From positions 3,596,001 to 3,660,000 of the forward strand of contig CM035311.1 of the NCBI GenBank assembly GCA_002900995.3: DNA of 64,000 nucleotides, given 5' to 3'. Positions 12,726 to 24,230 of this stretch are shown here, one piece after another. The position numbers and the translations under genes are program-made. The stretch comes from Ganoderma boninense. Taxonomy: Eukaryota; Basidiomycota; Agaricomycetes; Polyporales; Polyporaceae. How positions within the stretch are numbered: position 1 is the first letter of the stretch; each line of letters begins with the position of its first letter. The notes beneath the pieces were generated by a model. It did not search any database. It was not told where the DNA came from and was given only the letters and a program-made list of their open reading frames with translations.

Positions 12726-13332
12726 CGCCGCTTCCGCACCCCGTTTCCTCCGGAACCTCGTGTGGGATGACCGCAATCCCCCCGCCCGCAGACTGGTAGA
12801 TTTTTCCCTCACACACGAGCCGCTGCCCGATGTTCCACCCTCTATCCTCCATGACCCCGTCATCAACTCTACCTTGTCCCTCCGCCCGGACTTGTTTAAA
12901 ATCGTTACGCCCATAAAAATCGATGTCTTCCAATCTCTCTTGCACGATCACCCAACCCCCCCCTTCATAGCCTCTGTCATCAAAGGTCTCCGCGAAGGTT
13001 TCTGGCCCTTCGCAGATGGGCGCCCCATCACTTCATCAGTAAAAATCTCCTTGCCTCTGTAGTACACTGTGGTCTATATAGCACTTATAGCTAGGTTGCA
13101 ACCCCCCTTTTATGTAGCAATATGTAGCATCACTCATATGGACATGGAGCGCACTGTAGCGCACTGTAGCAAGCCATAGCAGTATATATGAAATATATAG
13201 TCCTTAGTAGCCAGCCTGGCAATAGGCATTCCAGTACCCAAATGGTGAGACAAATCACTCCAGTATGGAAAAGAGAAAACAAGGATGCATTACCATGGTA
13301 GCAATAGAGGAGTTCTTCTGACAGTGAAGTAG

Positions 13333-15885
13333 CTAGTTCTCGTACTCCTCGCCCTCGTCGGCGCTTGCACGATCAGCGAAGCGCCCGCCGGTGCGCTTGA
13401 AATCAGCAAGTGCCTTCGCATGCACCTTCGCACCAAGCGAACGGGTGACTAAAGTCTCGTCAGGCCCAGCTTTGGCATAAATTCTGAGGGGAACAGAGGT
13501 GAGGCAGCAGGCTGAAAAAGCTGTGTGAAGAGTGCGCACCGTCCATCTTCATAGATCCACTGGCAGATCTGGGTAACGACGTGCAAGTCGTCGGAAGCAG
13601 CTTCGTACTGCCGGAGTTCACGAAGATGATGCCGGTAGACTGGCGAATATTGATCCTCAGTGAAAGGTACCTTCGTGAAGGAGCCGCTGCTCCACTTGTC
13701 AATCGCGCATTCAACCTGCACTCCGCAGAAAAATTGGTCAGCATCTCGTCTTCGTGGGCAGACATGAAGGCTTACAGCAGCAAGGATGAGCGCGAACGCA
13801 ACGAGAGGGAATGGGGCATACTTGGCCTTGAGCATGATGCCGTCGTCCTTCTTGTTCTTGAAATAGATGCGATTGGCCATCTGTTGGATGATACTGGCGT
13901 GGTAAAGTCCTTCATGATCGTCCTGCGTCTTGCCTCGTTTCTAAACGACAGTCCAGCTTTGGCTTGCAAACATCGACAATGAAAGCGTGAAAAACAACTT
14001 ACGTGGTATACGAAAGCATCATGCTTGCGGAGGGCAGCAGCTCGCTCACGGTTGCGAAGTTGAATCGCTGTTTGACCGCTTGGTAGGAAGTTGTACGCCG
14101 TCTCAACGAGGTTGCGTGCAGCGGTCTTCAGTTCGCCGCGCAAGTGCCAAGAATATGCTGTGATCTGTAATATAATACAGTAAATATGCCGGAGGCTGAT
14201 AGATGGAATTAGCTTACAATCTTGACGCACTCGCGGTTGGGAGCGAGTTCGATGTCAACGTCGTCCGCAGCCTCCCACCATGCTTGTTTGGCCCAAGCCA
14301 ATTCGGTAAGCTTGTCCGGATATGCATCCTCAGTGCTGACGAGACTCTTGAAAATGCGAATCGCTGGGATGAGAATCTGCTGGGCATTTGCCTCATAGTC
14401 AGCGATGCGAGGGCGCTTGCCCTCAACTCGCTCTCGGATACGGCGGGCCTTCGGATAGTCAGTTCGCGGGTCGCTGTCACGAGAGTTGGCATCGACACTG
14501 CGGCGCTTTGCGAGCGGAACATCACTATCGTAGCCATCCTCGTCTTCTTCGGGGGCATCATCAAACTCGCCCTCGTGCTCGTCATCATGGAAAATGTCTG
14601 GGGACTCGGCCTGCTCGTCGTCAGAGAGCACATTGTCGTCAAGTCGTGCCCCTGCATGGTAGGCGGAGGAGCCGAGGTCACTTGGCAGCAGTTCAAGCTT
14701 CATGGAGACGGAAATTACTGACCGTGCAGGTCATTGGCATCGCCATCGTCTACATCCTCCTCGCTGCGCCGTGAGATGGTGTCTTCATCGTCATCGACTG
14801 CATGACCCGAAGAGACAAGCACCGTCGCATTTTTCGCAAGCTGTCGAAGACGTGAGGAAATCCAGGACGCACGTGGAATCCCGGCTTCCTCATCTTCGGG
14901 TGAGAGATCGTCTAGTTGTCGCACTGAAAGTGTAAGCTTGCAGTACATTGATGCATGGGGTGTGCACGAACCTTCACAGACTCGGAACCGAACCTTGGAC
15001 GCCTGTATATGATTCTGGTAGGGCGCTTGGAATTGTTGGGTGGAGTCATCCGTCGCATAGAGGTCGTCGACGTGGGACGCAGAGGTGCTATTAGCCCGCA
15101 TGTTGCCGGGCTGCGAGGGGCGCTTCGGTGGATGTTTTCTGGATAGTATAAATGACATTCACTCACTTGGATAGCACTTGTGTTACCACCCTGACGGGGT
15201 GGCGGTGCACGCGGAGTCGAGTCGGCCACGCTGGTCGAAGACCGACGGTCGAGCTGGGACGGAGTTTGCGACGTGGGCGATGGGCGAGGCTTGGATGAAG
15301 TGGACTGGGTTAGGTGGGACGTATACCGCTGAGTCGACGAGCCTGTGTGCATAAGGAGAATATTCACCAATGAGAGTGTAACTTCGCGTCGATTTCCATT
15401 CATGTAGCACTCACCTTTGCGTCCGCTGGGTACCGCATTGAATGGGTTCCGAGCGGCGGCAAGTTGCGCAGCTTTATCGGGGGTAAGCTTGCGCGACATC
15501 TGAGAGCTCAGCCATGAGTAGGAGACATCACAGTGAAATAGGAATAAACGCACCGGTGCAGCAACGTCACCGCGACGTTGACCCGCTACCTTCTGAGCTG
15601 GCTTTGCCTGCACCGAGGATGAGGTCGCTGAAGAACGGGGAAGCGGTATACCTAACTTGCGGGCCTCCAGGTTGACAGGAACCCCCTTAGAGGATGTCGA
15701 GTTCGTGGCGAGCGACGTAATCTTAAACTCAGAGGAGAAGCAATGATAAGCTCAGCGATGCGGTTAAGAATACTCTAAATAAGTTTTACCTCAGGTGCCT
15801 TTAGCCCGGATACACGGTGATTCTCCTTGTTTGTGTCACGGCGGTTCTTGCGTTTCGTCGGGGCAACTGGTTCCATGGCTTCCAT
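13333..15885 (-). CDS. DUF6532-like protein encoded by the Plavaka element
   Basis: A multi-exon minus-strand gene. The likely start is 15885 (MEAMEPVAPTKRKNRRD) and the stop is 13335-13333 (ending GEEYEN). The N-terminal half is basic and low-complexity (FKITSLATNSTSSKG, MSRKLTPDKAAQLAAARNPF). An acidic linker follows (14703-14500; SDDEQAESPDIFHDDEHE) with KRR patches. The C-terminal domain contains AKQAWWEAADDVDIELAP, ETAYNFLPSGQTAIQLRN, FPLVAFALILAAVECAIDKW, FTEDQYSPVYRHHLRELRQY and a short Lys-rich tail. This matches my memory of DUF6532, abundant in Agaricomycetes. Its position inside the element, divergent from the transposase across 15886-16171, suggests a transposon-encoded accessory protein. 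Exon borders within 13.5-15.6 kb are approximate. Confidence 0.65.
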
Positions 15886-16171
15886 CTCCTCTAAAATCTT
15901 ACACCGTGAAGAAGAACACAATCTACAACAATCTGAGACTTACGCATCAGTTTCTTCTTCTCCGAGTCCCTCGGCTTCCGCTCACTGCGGCGAGTGTTCA
16001 GCGGGTTAGCTTCAGAGGACATGAGGGAGGGACTGGGGCGTGCTCGAGATGGTGGGGGTCAATGCGGAAGAGTCGCAAAAGGGGAAGCGCCGAGGAGCGG
16101 TCCTGAGTTAGGGAATGCCCCAGGGGCCACTGAGCACCCTCTAACGTTCTGCAGAACCCCAGTCCCAGTCT
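15886..16171. promoter_or_regulatory. Bidirectional promoter of the Plavaka element
   Basis: A 286 bp gap separates the two divergent start codons (15885 minus, 16172 plus) and should hold the promoters of both element genes. I see no clear TATA box. Confidence 0.4.
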
Positions 16172-19100
16172 ATGGCGAATCTACGCTGCGAGAGTTGCAA
16201 AGAGCTGTTCAGTACACAAAAGGCGAAGAATCAACATATCGGGGCATCACCAACATGCTTTGACTTCTATGACCAAGAATCCTCCCGCATTTCGACTCAC
16301 GCTGAGGCTCCTTCGCTGCCAGCTCGCAGCGACCATCACATCTCCTCCCCTTCTCACACCGGCTCTCTCTATCCTAGTCCCAGCGTTGACTTCCGAGCAG
16401 ACGAGGAGCCTGCGGCCTTCCATGACCCTCCAGAGGAGAACCCACCCAAACGACGCCGAGTCACTGTCGAAGAAGTTGAAGATGACGACGCTGATCACGC
16501 CTGGGTCTACGAGAACTTCCCTACGCCTGTCGCGACACCGCTAGGGTCGGGTGTTACTTCCTTCAATGATCAGTTTACAGAGCAGGAGTCGATGGGTGAA
16601 CAGCCGTACTCACCATTTCGAGATCGCAAGGAGTGGGGCCTAGTGAAATGGTTGATGCGGCAGACCACTCAGACTGGGGCAGACAAATATCTGAAGCTCG
16701 AGATTGTGAGTTTAGTGCGCTACTTAACATTCATTGACAGTATTACTTACCCGAGCACTAGACCCGCGATGTTACCAAGCCTTCCTTCAAGAACAAGGTC
16801 AGCATGCTGAAGAAGGTTGACTCGCTGCCTGTCGGACCAACCTGGAACTGCGACGAGATCAAGGTCACTGGTGATCTTCACGGTCCAAAAGGGGAGTTTC
16901 TTACCGAAGAGCTGGAACTATGGCGCCGCGATCCTCTTGCATGCATTGCCGACCTCATCGGGAACGCCGCGTTTAAAGACTTTATCGTCTACGAGCCTAC
17001 ACGAGTCAAGCGCGATGGTCAGCGGTATTACAGTGAGATGGGTACATCGGACTGGTGGTGGAAAATCCAGGTACGCACCCTCACGAATGGCCAAGATTTC
17101 TTCTCATGATTTCGAAGTCCCGTCTACCGCGAGGCGCGACCGTTGCGAGCGTCGTGTTAGCATCCGACAAGACACAGTTGTCCGTCTTCCGGGGGGACAA
17201 GACCGCTTGGCCAGTCTACCTCACGCTAGCCAATATCGACAAGGAGCTGCGTCGTAAGCCTTCGTCCCACGCATCTATCCTGCTTGGATACATACCTGTA
17301 GCCAAGTTGGCTTGCTTCGCCGATTCTACGCGTTCCGACGCTCAACAGCGTTTCTTCCACACCTGTATGAAGGCACTCCTCGCTCCGCTCATCGAGGCGG
17401 GCAAGTCTGGAGTCCCAATGACCTGTGCGGATGGCCTTATCCGGCGGGTCTACCCTATCCTTGCAGCGTACGTGGCGGACCATCCGGAGCAATGCTTGAT
17501 TGCCTGCTGTCGGGAGAATCGCTGCCCACGGTGCGTGGTCCCTCGCGACAAGCGTGGAGAGGAAACTCTTCATCCTCTGCGTAACCACCAAATCACCGTC
17601 AACTTCCTCTCTCGTTCCGCAAGTGGCGAAGACGTACCTGAAATGGATCTACACGGTGTGCGCCCCATACACCATCCGTTCTGGGCAGAGCTCCCCCACA
17701 CCGATATCTTTGCCACAATCTCTCCCGATATCCTGCACCAGCTCCATAAAGGTGTCTTCAAAGATCATCTGGTGGAGTGGGTCAGCAAGATCGTGGGCAA
17801 GACGGAACTCAATAGGCGGTTCTCTGCGATGCCTCATTGCCATGGCCTTCGACACTTCAAGAACAGAATCTCCGTTATCACTCAGTGGACAGGCTCAGAA
17901 GCCAAGGAGATCGAGAAGGTGCTCCTCGGCCTCCTTGCCGGGCGCGTCGAGCCCGATGTCATCAGCGCCGTAAAAGCCCTGCTAGATTTCATCTATCTGG
18001 CTCAATACCATGTTCACAGTGATGCCACGCTCTCGAGGTTGAAAGCGGCCCTCTCTGCTTTCCACCAACACAAAGACGTCTTCGTTCGTCTCGGGATTCG
18101 CGAGCACTTCAACATACCTAAGTTGCACTCCCTTCTCCATTACCTCGAGGCCATACGCTCACTAGGTTGTCTTGACGGCCTGAATACGGAGACGTCAGAA
18201 CGACTGCATATTGACTTCGCCAAAGCAGCTTACCGCGCCAGCAGTCGCAATGAATACACCGCACAGATGACGACTTGGCTTCAGCGGCAAGAGGCGCTCG
18301 TGCGTCGTGATGCGTTTCTTGCCTGGGTAAACGGTCGCGATGGCGATCGTTCTCTCCGTGAATCAGCCGAGGAGGAGGAGGAGGAGGAGGAGGAGGAGGA
18401 AAACAGCACAGTGACGGACGAAGAAGAGGAGGAGGATGATGCATCGTCTGCTGGCAGGGCGCCTTCAGGAAGCGAGAACCGTAACACCCAAGAACCAGGA
18501 TTCAAGACGCTCAGCGCTCTTGTCAACTCGAACGTCCGCCGCGCATACCACCACCCCCTCAGCCCCTCTGCCAACCGTGTATCTCTCACAGACCTGGCTA
18601 CTCGTTACGGGGCGCCAGACTTCCTCAACGATCTCATCGCTTTCCTCGACGTCAATCTCACCACTGCACTCCAGCCCAACGAATTCGACGTCTACAGTAT
18701 CTACCACAGCATCAACGTCCTGATCCCTGCCATTCGCCATTGTGACAACTCCAAGCGCATCTGCAAAATTCGTGCGTCACCCTTCAGGCCTAGAGAGGGA
18801 AATTGAAAGCCCGCTCCACCGCGATTCGACTGCGCTCTGTTCGTCGTGGATGAAGAGAAGCACCGCCGAGAAGGGGGGCTCAAAGGTGTGTAACTGTGAA
18901 CCAGTATCGCCCAGCGATCTCTTATGCTTTTCCAGGTACCTGCGCAGCTCGTGTACGCGCAATCTTCAATCTCCCTGAACACATTGGTAACTATCGCCAC
19001 CCACTGATGTATGTCCAGTGGTTCAGACCCTTTCGTGGCCCCGACCTGCACAACGGTCTGTGCATCACCAGCCCTTCCACATCAAAGAAAGTTCGCCATC

Positions 19101-19279
19101 ATTCTATTGTATCTGCCAGCACCGTCCTTCGATCGTGTCATCTCATCCCCAAGTACGGTTCTGACAACGTCGATCCGGACTGGACGCCCGACACTGTTCT
19201 GGATCTATGCGATGACTTCTTCCTCAACGCCTACATCGATTTTCACCTGTTTCACGATCTCACCTTCCTGGCACCTTGA
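16172..19279 (+). CDS. Plavaka-type transposase
   Basis: Exons 16172-16705, 16762-17070 and 17118-18771 join in frame; later exons lie at about 18800-18892 and 18936-19279. The N-terminus has a C2H2-like finger (LRCESCKELFSTQKAKNQH). The core includes LASDKTQLSVFRGDK, ILLGYIPVAKLACF, NRCPRCVVP, FWAELPHTDIF, ISPDILHQLHKGVFKDH and KLHSLLHYLEAIRSLG. These are hallmarks, as I recall them, of the Plavaka transposases of Agaricomycetes. A poly-Glu tract lies at about 18370-18440. The last exon (AARVRAIFNLPEHIG through FFLNAYIDFHLF) is the conserved C-terminal region. The small exon PRFDCALFVVDEE cannot be joined to the third exon in phase with the obvious GT-AG sites, so either the junction is unusual or a 1-nt indel has damaged the gene. 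Confidence 0.8.
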
Positions 19280-20781
19280 AGATGACGAAGGTGAGCAATA
19301 TGCTGATGTCAATCCCTCGGCCACTCGCTCATTCCACTGACGTATGGCAGGGTCTGAAGCTCGATGTCCATTCCTCGTCCATAAGCAACTCACCTCTGTC
19401 CCCCACTACTGTTTAGCGCTACCCCGCACTGTCAAGCATGCCTAGCGTTTCCGATTGCGCGATCACAGAGTCTTAAGCAGTACAAGTAATGCATCCCTGT
19501 TGCGTGATTCGGAGGAGTATATTGCTGATTCTCACCACCCACAGACTTTTCATGGACACCATCCATCACCAGCAACAGCAACAATGCATGCCGGTCGTGG
19601 CTCGGAGGTGCACAAGCATCGCAGGCCCTTGGAAGGATACAGTCGTATCCTCGTCTTTTCCTCCTACGTAAGTGCTATGTCTCGAGCCGTACGCCCACTC
19701 TGTCTTGGATTTGGCTACAAGGGATGGGGGCCGTGGGCGTTGCGCGTGCAGGCTACTGTACAGGCGGATCACGGTGCAGATACGGACGGAGGTGGCTGGC
19801 TGGGGCCCATGGACGGCACAGAGGCGGCACGTCTTCCAGAACGTCCGCGACTCCGCCGTGCCGGGAGGCTGCAGGGGGGGGTGGGGGGGCGCGACCTGGC
19901 CTCGCACTGCACCCGCGGCTCGCTTCGCACGAGCTTATTCCTGACTCGCGCGTAGAGGCCACTCGGGTTTTCTCCGCCCACAAGCCACGGCTAAGAATTG
20001 CTGGCGGTGACGGGCGATGCATGGAGGGGGCGAGGCAGAGGGAGACGCGGGATACACAACGTTGACGCCCTGTGGGAGAGATGTCCCCTGGATACGGTAT
20101 CCCTGCGATGAGTAGCGGCGAGGGGCGGATGGCACTGCGTGCCAGCATCGAAGCGAAGCTTGTGGTCCGGCAGTTGCGCCAGCGGACGGACGCCGATGGC
20201 TCCAGATTGGATATTCGTATAACCTCTTTCACTTCGTGGCCCGCGGTCCAACATCATCACCGTATGATTCCCAGCGCCTTATGCCGACAGCTAACAAATG
20301 TCCTTCCAGGTTCTCTACTTCGGCGCTGTCATCAAGTTAATGCAATAGGATGCTGTGTGCGTTCCAAGGGAGAAGTTGGATAGACATGTAAATTGTGGCT
20401 GCTCAACTCGGGCGCCCTATGCTTCATTTAGTTCGTGAGCATATGCAAAGAAGCTAGGGATACTGAACAAGTAGTTTCGTACAATACAAAATTCGGTATC
20501 GCCAATCTCGAGTGGCGTAACACTGCTAGCGCCTGGGCATGCTGGAGCGTCCCAGGCAACGATCCACATCGGACGCCAACCCCGCCCATGATTGCTCTAT
20601 ACAACTCTATATTCCACCAAGCTTCCTACGTGTTACTACATATGTCTTTATATACTGGGATCATCCACAATGGCATACTACAGAGTGCACTGTAGCAAGC
20701 CCCTTGCTACAGTGCGCTCTGTGGGCTACAGTAATCTATATGTATGGTACTGGCTGCTACGGTCCGCCAACCTGTTTACTG
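19280..20781. other. Right non-coding part of the Plavaka element
   Basis: There is no supported gene. The region includes a G-rich run near 19870-19890 and, toward the end, GTAGC-rich subterminal repeats with a perfect hairpin (GCACTGTAGCAAG, four-base loop, complement) that is a candidate transposase-binding site. Confidence 0.5.
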
Positions 20782-23208
20782 ATGTTACCCCGAAGCCTGG
20801 GATGAAACTCGCCCACCGCTTCTCGATGACTGCGCACACCAGTTCCTACGAGACCAACGGGATGAAGAAATCGCCCTTGAACGATACTCCCCCTCTTTCG
20901 GGCCTGACCTTCTGCCCGGAATGTTCTCCATGCCTGTTCACGTCGTCCCCAAGCCCCATTCGGACAAACTCCGCCTCATCAACAACCTCAGTGCTGGCAA
21001 ATACTCTCTCAACGGCATGATCCGGCCCGAGTCGATCAAGGGCGCTGTCCTTGACGGCCTCCCTGCCCTCGGCTACGAGTTCCGGAAACTCCGTCATCAG
21101 CACCCCGACGACGACCTGATAATCTGGAAGTCAGACGTCTCCCAGGCCTACCGCCATATGCCAATGTCTCCTCATTGGCAAATCTTCCAAATCGTCACCA
21201 TAGACGGCCAGCGCCACGTCGATCGCTGCAACACGTTTGGCGGCCGAGCCTCGCTCCGAATCTGGCTCGCCTTCTATTCTTGTGTAGCCTGGATCGCTGT
21301 CAACAAATGTGGCGTAACCACCCTTATCGTTTACGTTGACGACAACGCTGGCATCCAGCTGCGCAAACTGGTAGAATGGTACCTACACTACGGGATCTAC
21401 ATGCCAAGAGACCAAGCTCGCATGCTTATCCTTTGGGACGACCTCGGACTCGGCCATGACCGCCCCAAGCAGGAGTACGCACCACGTGTGGTACTCATTG
21501 GCTTTGGCGTTGACGCCGACTCTTCACATGCTACACTCTCCACCGAAGCAAAAACCAAACTTCTCGAAGCCATCAACGACTTCTGTTCCACCTCCCACGG
21601 CCGCCGCCGCACCCTCGCGGAGTTCCAGTCTCTTGCAGGCTACGTCAACTGGGCCCTCAACGTCTTCCCCCTCCTACGCCCTGCCCTCTCCTCCCTCTAC
21701 GACAAAATCTCTGGCAAAACGAACCGGTTTGCCCCCATCCACGTCAACCAAGCCATCCGTACTGAGCTTGACTGGATGGTATCCCACGTCCGCCACCTCC
21801 CTGGTATCCGCATCCTCTCCACATCCGTCTGGTCTCCTGCAGACCTCGTACCCCATGCTCTTGACGACGAATTCGCTATGGTGGACGCATCTGCCTGGGG
21901 CCTCGGGCTTTACTTCCCCTGGCAAAACCTTGGGTTTTACGCTCCTCTACCACCCGAAGTACCAACCAACGGCATCTTCTTCCCTGAAAGCCTCGCTATC
22001 TGCTCCGCCATCCACAAAATCACCTCTTGGCATTCCGTCGGCCGCCACATCAAGTGCATCGCCATCCTCTCCGACAGCACCAACGCAGTGGGCATCTTCC
22101 GCTCTCTGAGGACCGAGCCCCTGTACAATCCGATCCTCATGTCGGCGATCGATGTCCTCATCGCCAATGAAACGGAACACCGAGTAGACCATGTTCCCGG
22201 AGAATTCAATGTTGTCGCGGACGCCCTGTCGCGCAATAGGTTAGATTTAGCTCGCTCCTTGCATTCTGGCCCCCCCCTACATATACTCCGGTTTGATCCC
22301 CCTTCTGATGCATTTTCCCTCTCGCGAAGATGACCCGCTCCCACCTCACTGTACACCCCTCCTACCGTACCAGACAACTTGAAGCCTTCCCTGTCCCCCT
22401 CGAAAAACTCCTCCACGAGCGCCAGATTGCCCTTGACGCCTCCATCGATCTCAACACCTCTTCCTCTTATTCCTCTGCTTGTAATATGTATCTTTCATTT
22501 TGCCAACGTCAAAAACTCCCCTTCGACCCCACACCAGACACCCTATCTCTCTTCATTGTCCACGAAGCCCTCCGCCACCTGGAACCCCGGTCTATAAACT
22601 CCTACCTATCCGGCATTTGCAATGAACTTGAACCGTTCTACCCACGTGTCCGTCTTGCGCATTGTTCTCCACTCGTGCGACGCACTCTCAAGGGTACCAT
22701 GCGCCTGTACAGCCAACCAGTCAAGCGAAAACGCGCTCTTGCCCCCGACGACCTCGAGCTCGTTGTTGCTGCGCTTGCACAGTCTACAGCGCATGACGAC
22801 CGTCTCTTCCTCGCCCAACTCCTCACCGGTTTCCATGGCCTCCTCCGCCTGGGTGAGCTCGTGTGGCCCGACAGTGTCAAACTGCGCACCTCACGCAAAC
22901 TGTCCCTGCGCACCTCCGTCCAACACTCCTCCTCCTCCTTCTCCTTCCTCCTTCATTCTCACAAGTCTGACCGCTTCCTCCTTCATTCTCACAAGTCTGA
23001 CCGCTTCTTCGACAGCGACCGAGTCCTCATCAATCGCCAATTGTCTGGGAGCATACCAATTGATACTTTCGCTGCATATCTCACCAGCCGCGACTCACTC
23101 TTTCCCTTCCACCCACAACTCTGGCTACGCGCCAATGGCTCGGTGCCCACTCGCCGATGGTTCATCAACTACCTCTGCAAATTTTTCCCCTCCGACATCA
23201 GCGGCCAT

Positions 23209-24033
23209 CAGTAAAATAGTTCCCAGCCCATAGTTATTAATGACGTAGCTATAGACCATTGTAGTCTCGGGAGCACACTGTAGTATATATATTTGCACTA
23301 GTAGCCACTGTAGCGCTCTGTAGCAGCCTTGTATACAGCATTGTACAGTGTTGTTAACTGTTGTATATATCAAATCTTTGTAGACCCGCAGAGCGAGTAC
23401 CAATAACAACGGTGCCAATATAGTGCTAAATAAAAACACCCTCCCGAAGCCTTATATTTGACATATGTTTAATCTTATGTTGTGTACTTGACTTTTCTTA
23501 TATCTTGGTTAATCAAAGACTAAATCTCATTATAACACTAAGTACACTTCATACAAAGACCATGAAGAAGAATATACTATGTATGAACTCAATGGACAGA
23601 GAAGTGAGCTATGAAGCCATTGAGGTGCTCGACTGAAGTGCTTCGAGAAGCTAAGTCCGCGCTAGACTTTAGTGGATATAAGCAATAAATTATGCTTCAC
23701 TAACAAGTCAACCTGGTGCAGTGGGCTTCAGCGCTGCATCTGGTGTCGGAAGTTGCAGGTTCGAATTCTACCCACTGCGCTGTTGGTTAATAAAATACTC
23801 AGTAGCTGGTCAGTCGGTAGTGGGAGTTGGCAAAAGTTACTTTTGTGAGGTAAATGGGCTGTGCTACTATTTAGTAGGCCGGCTATCCTCATTATGGTGT
23901 GCTACAGTGTGCTACAGCGTGCTACAAAGTGGAGGCCCAGTGCTACAGTTCACTACATAAAGGGGGGCTTGCAACCTAGCAATATTTACTATGTAGACCA
24001 CATAGTGCTATAGTTGTATAGAGATTTTTACTG
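23209..24033. mobile_element. Non-autonomous transposon (825 bp) related to the Plavaka element by its ends
   Basis: It starts CAGTAAAATAG and ends ATTTTTACTG, and is flanked by GCGGCCAT (23201-23208) and GCGGCCAC (24034-24041), a 7/8-matching duplication. The right end read in reverse complement is clearly similar for about 90 bp to the left end of the 13037-20781 element (CAGTAAAAATCTC, TGTGGTCTA, GCTAGGTTGCAA, CCTTTATGTAG). It contains GTAGC-rich subterminal repeats and no credible ORF. Confidence 0.75.
23716..23783 (+). other. tRNA-like sequence inside the non-autonomous element
   Basis: GCAGTGG at the 5' side pairs with CCACTGC at the 3' side as an acceptor-like stem. TGGTGCAGTGG fits an A box and GGTTCGAATTC fits a B box. 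The D and anticodon arms do not fold convincingly. It could be a decayed tRNA or the head of a tRNA-derived short element. Confidence 0.4.
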
Positions 24034-24230
24034 GCGGCCACTCCATGCGTTCTGGTGGAGCAACCGCGTTGGCCGTCGCAGGGGTATCCTCCTCGTCCAT
24101 CCAAGCTATGGGCCGCTGGTCCTCTGACGCCTGGCAGGTGTATATCCGCAAACACCCTGTGATCGTTCATGCCCAAATGATCGCTCAACGGCTGTCCGGG
24201 CCCGATGCCAGCGATACTACCTTCTCTTAA

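Larger units (their letters stand above)
13037..20781 (+). mobile_element. Plavaka-type DNA transposon (7.7 kb) inserted in DIRS-like ORF2
   Basis: The left end begins CAGTAAAAATCTCC and the right end finishes GTTTACTG, so the outer 7 bp (CAGTAAA/TTTACTG) are inverted repeats. Subterminal regions carry many GCACTGTAGC-like words, including a perfect 13 bp hairpin at about 20687-20715. The element carries a Plavaka-like transposase gene (+) and a divergent DUF6532-like gene (-). The flanking match is only the dinucleotide AT (13035-13036 and 20782-20783). The interrupted ORF is in frame once that dinucleotide is counted once. Confidence 0.75.
12709..22333 (+). pseudogene. Reverse transcriptase-RNase H ORF2, split by the Plavaka element
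   Basis: Part one is 12709-13036, starting MQSASDAASAPRFL and ending in LREGFWPFADGRPITS. Part two is 20784-22333, resuming YPEAWDETRPP. Joined with one copy of the AT dinucleotide, the frame is an exact 1878 nt (625 aa), so the break is entirely due to the insertion at 13037-20781. Part two has the RT fingers (MFSMPVHVVPKP), palm motif (SDVSQAYRHMP), catalytic YVDD (TLIVYVDDNAG) and an RNase H region with its catalytic-type Asp (AMVDASAWGLGL), D in ILSDSTNAVG, and DHVPGEFNVVADALSR. The latter order is typical of DIRS-type pol. As it stands the ORF cannot make a full-length protein. Confidence 0.85.
22330..24230 (+). pseudogene. Tyrosine recombinase ORF3, split by an 825 bp insertion
   Basis: Part one is 22330-23208 and part two 24042-24230; together they give 1068 nt (355 aa) in frame. 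The start ATG overlaps the ORF2 stop (ATGA). Catalytic features of tyrosine recombinases are present but separated: the first Arg in HGLLRLGELVW lies in part one, while the HxxR box (GHSMRSGGATALA) and the Tyr (GRWSSDAWQVYIRKH) lie in part two. As it stands the first part ends after SDISGH inside the insertion and lacks H, R and Y, so it is inactive. A 30 bp direct duplication (LLHSHKSDRF twice) lies at about 22950-23010. Confidence 0.85.

Noticed and set aside
11991..12914. 307-codon antisense frame opposite the DIRS-like gag/pol
   Set aside because: A shadow of the GC3-rich plus-strand ORF; composition follows the complement of the real coding frame.
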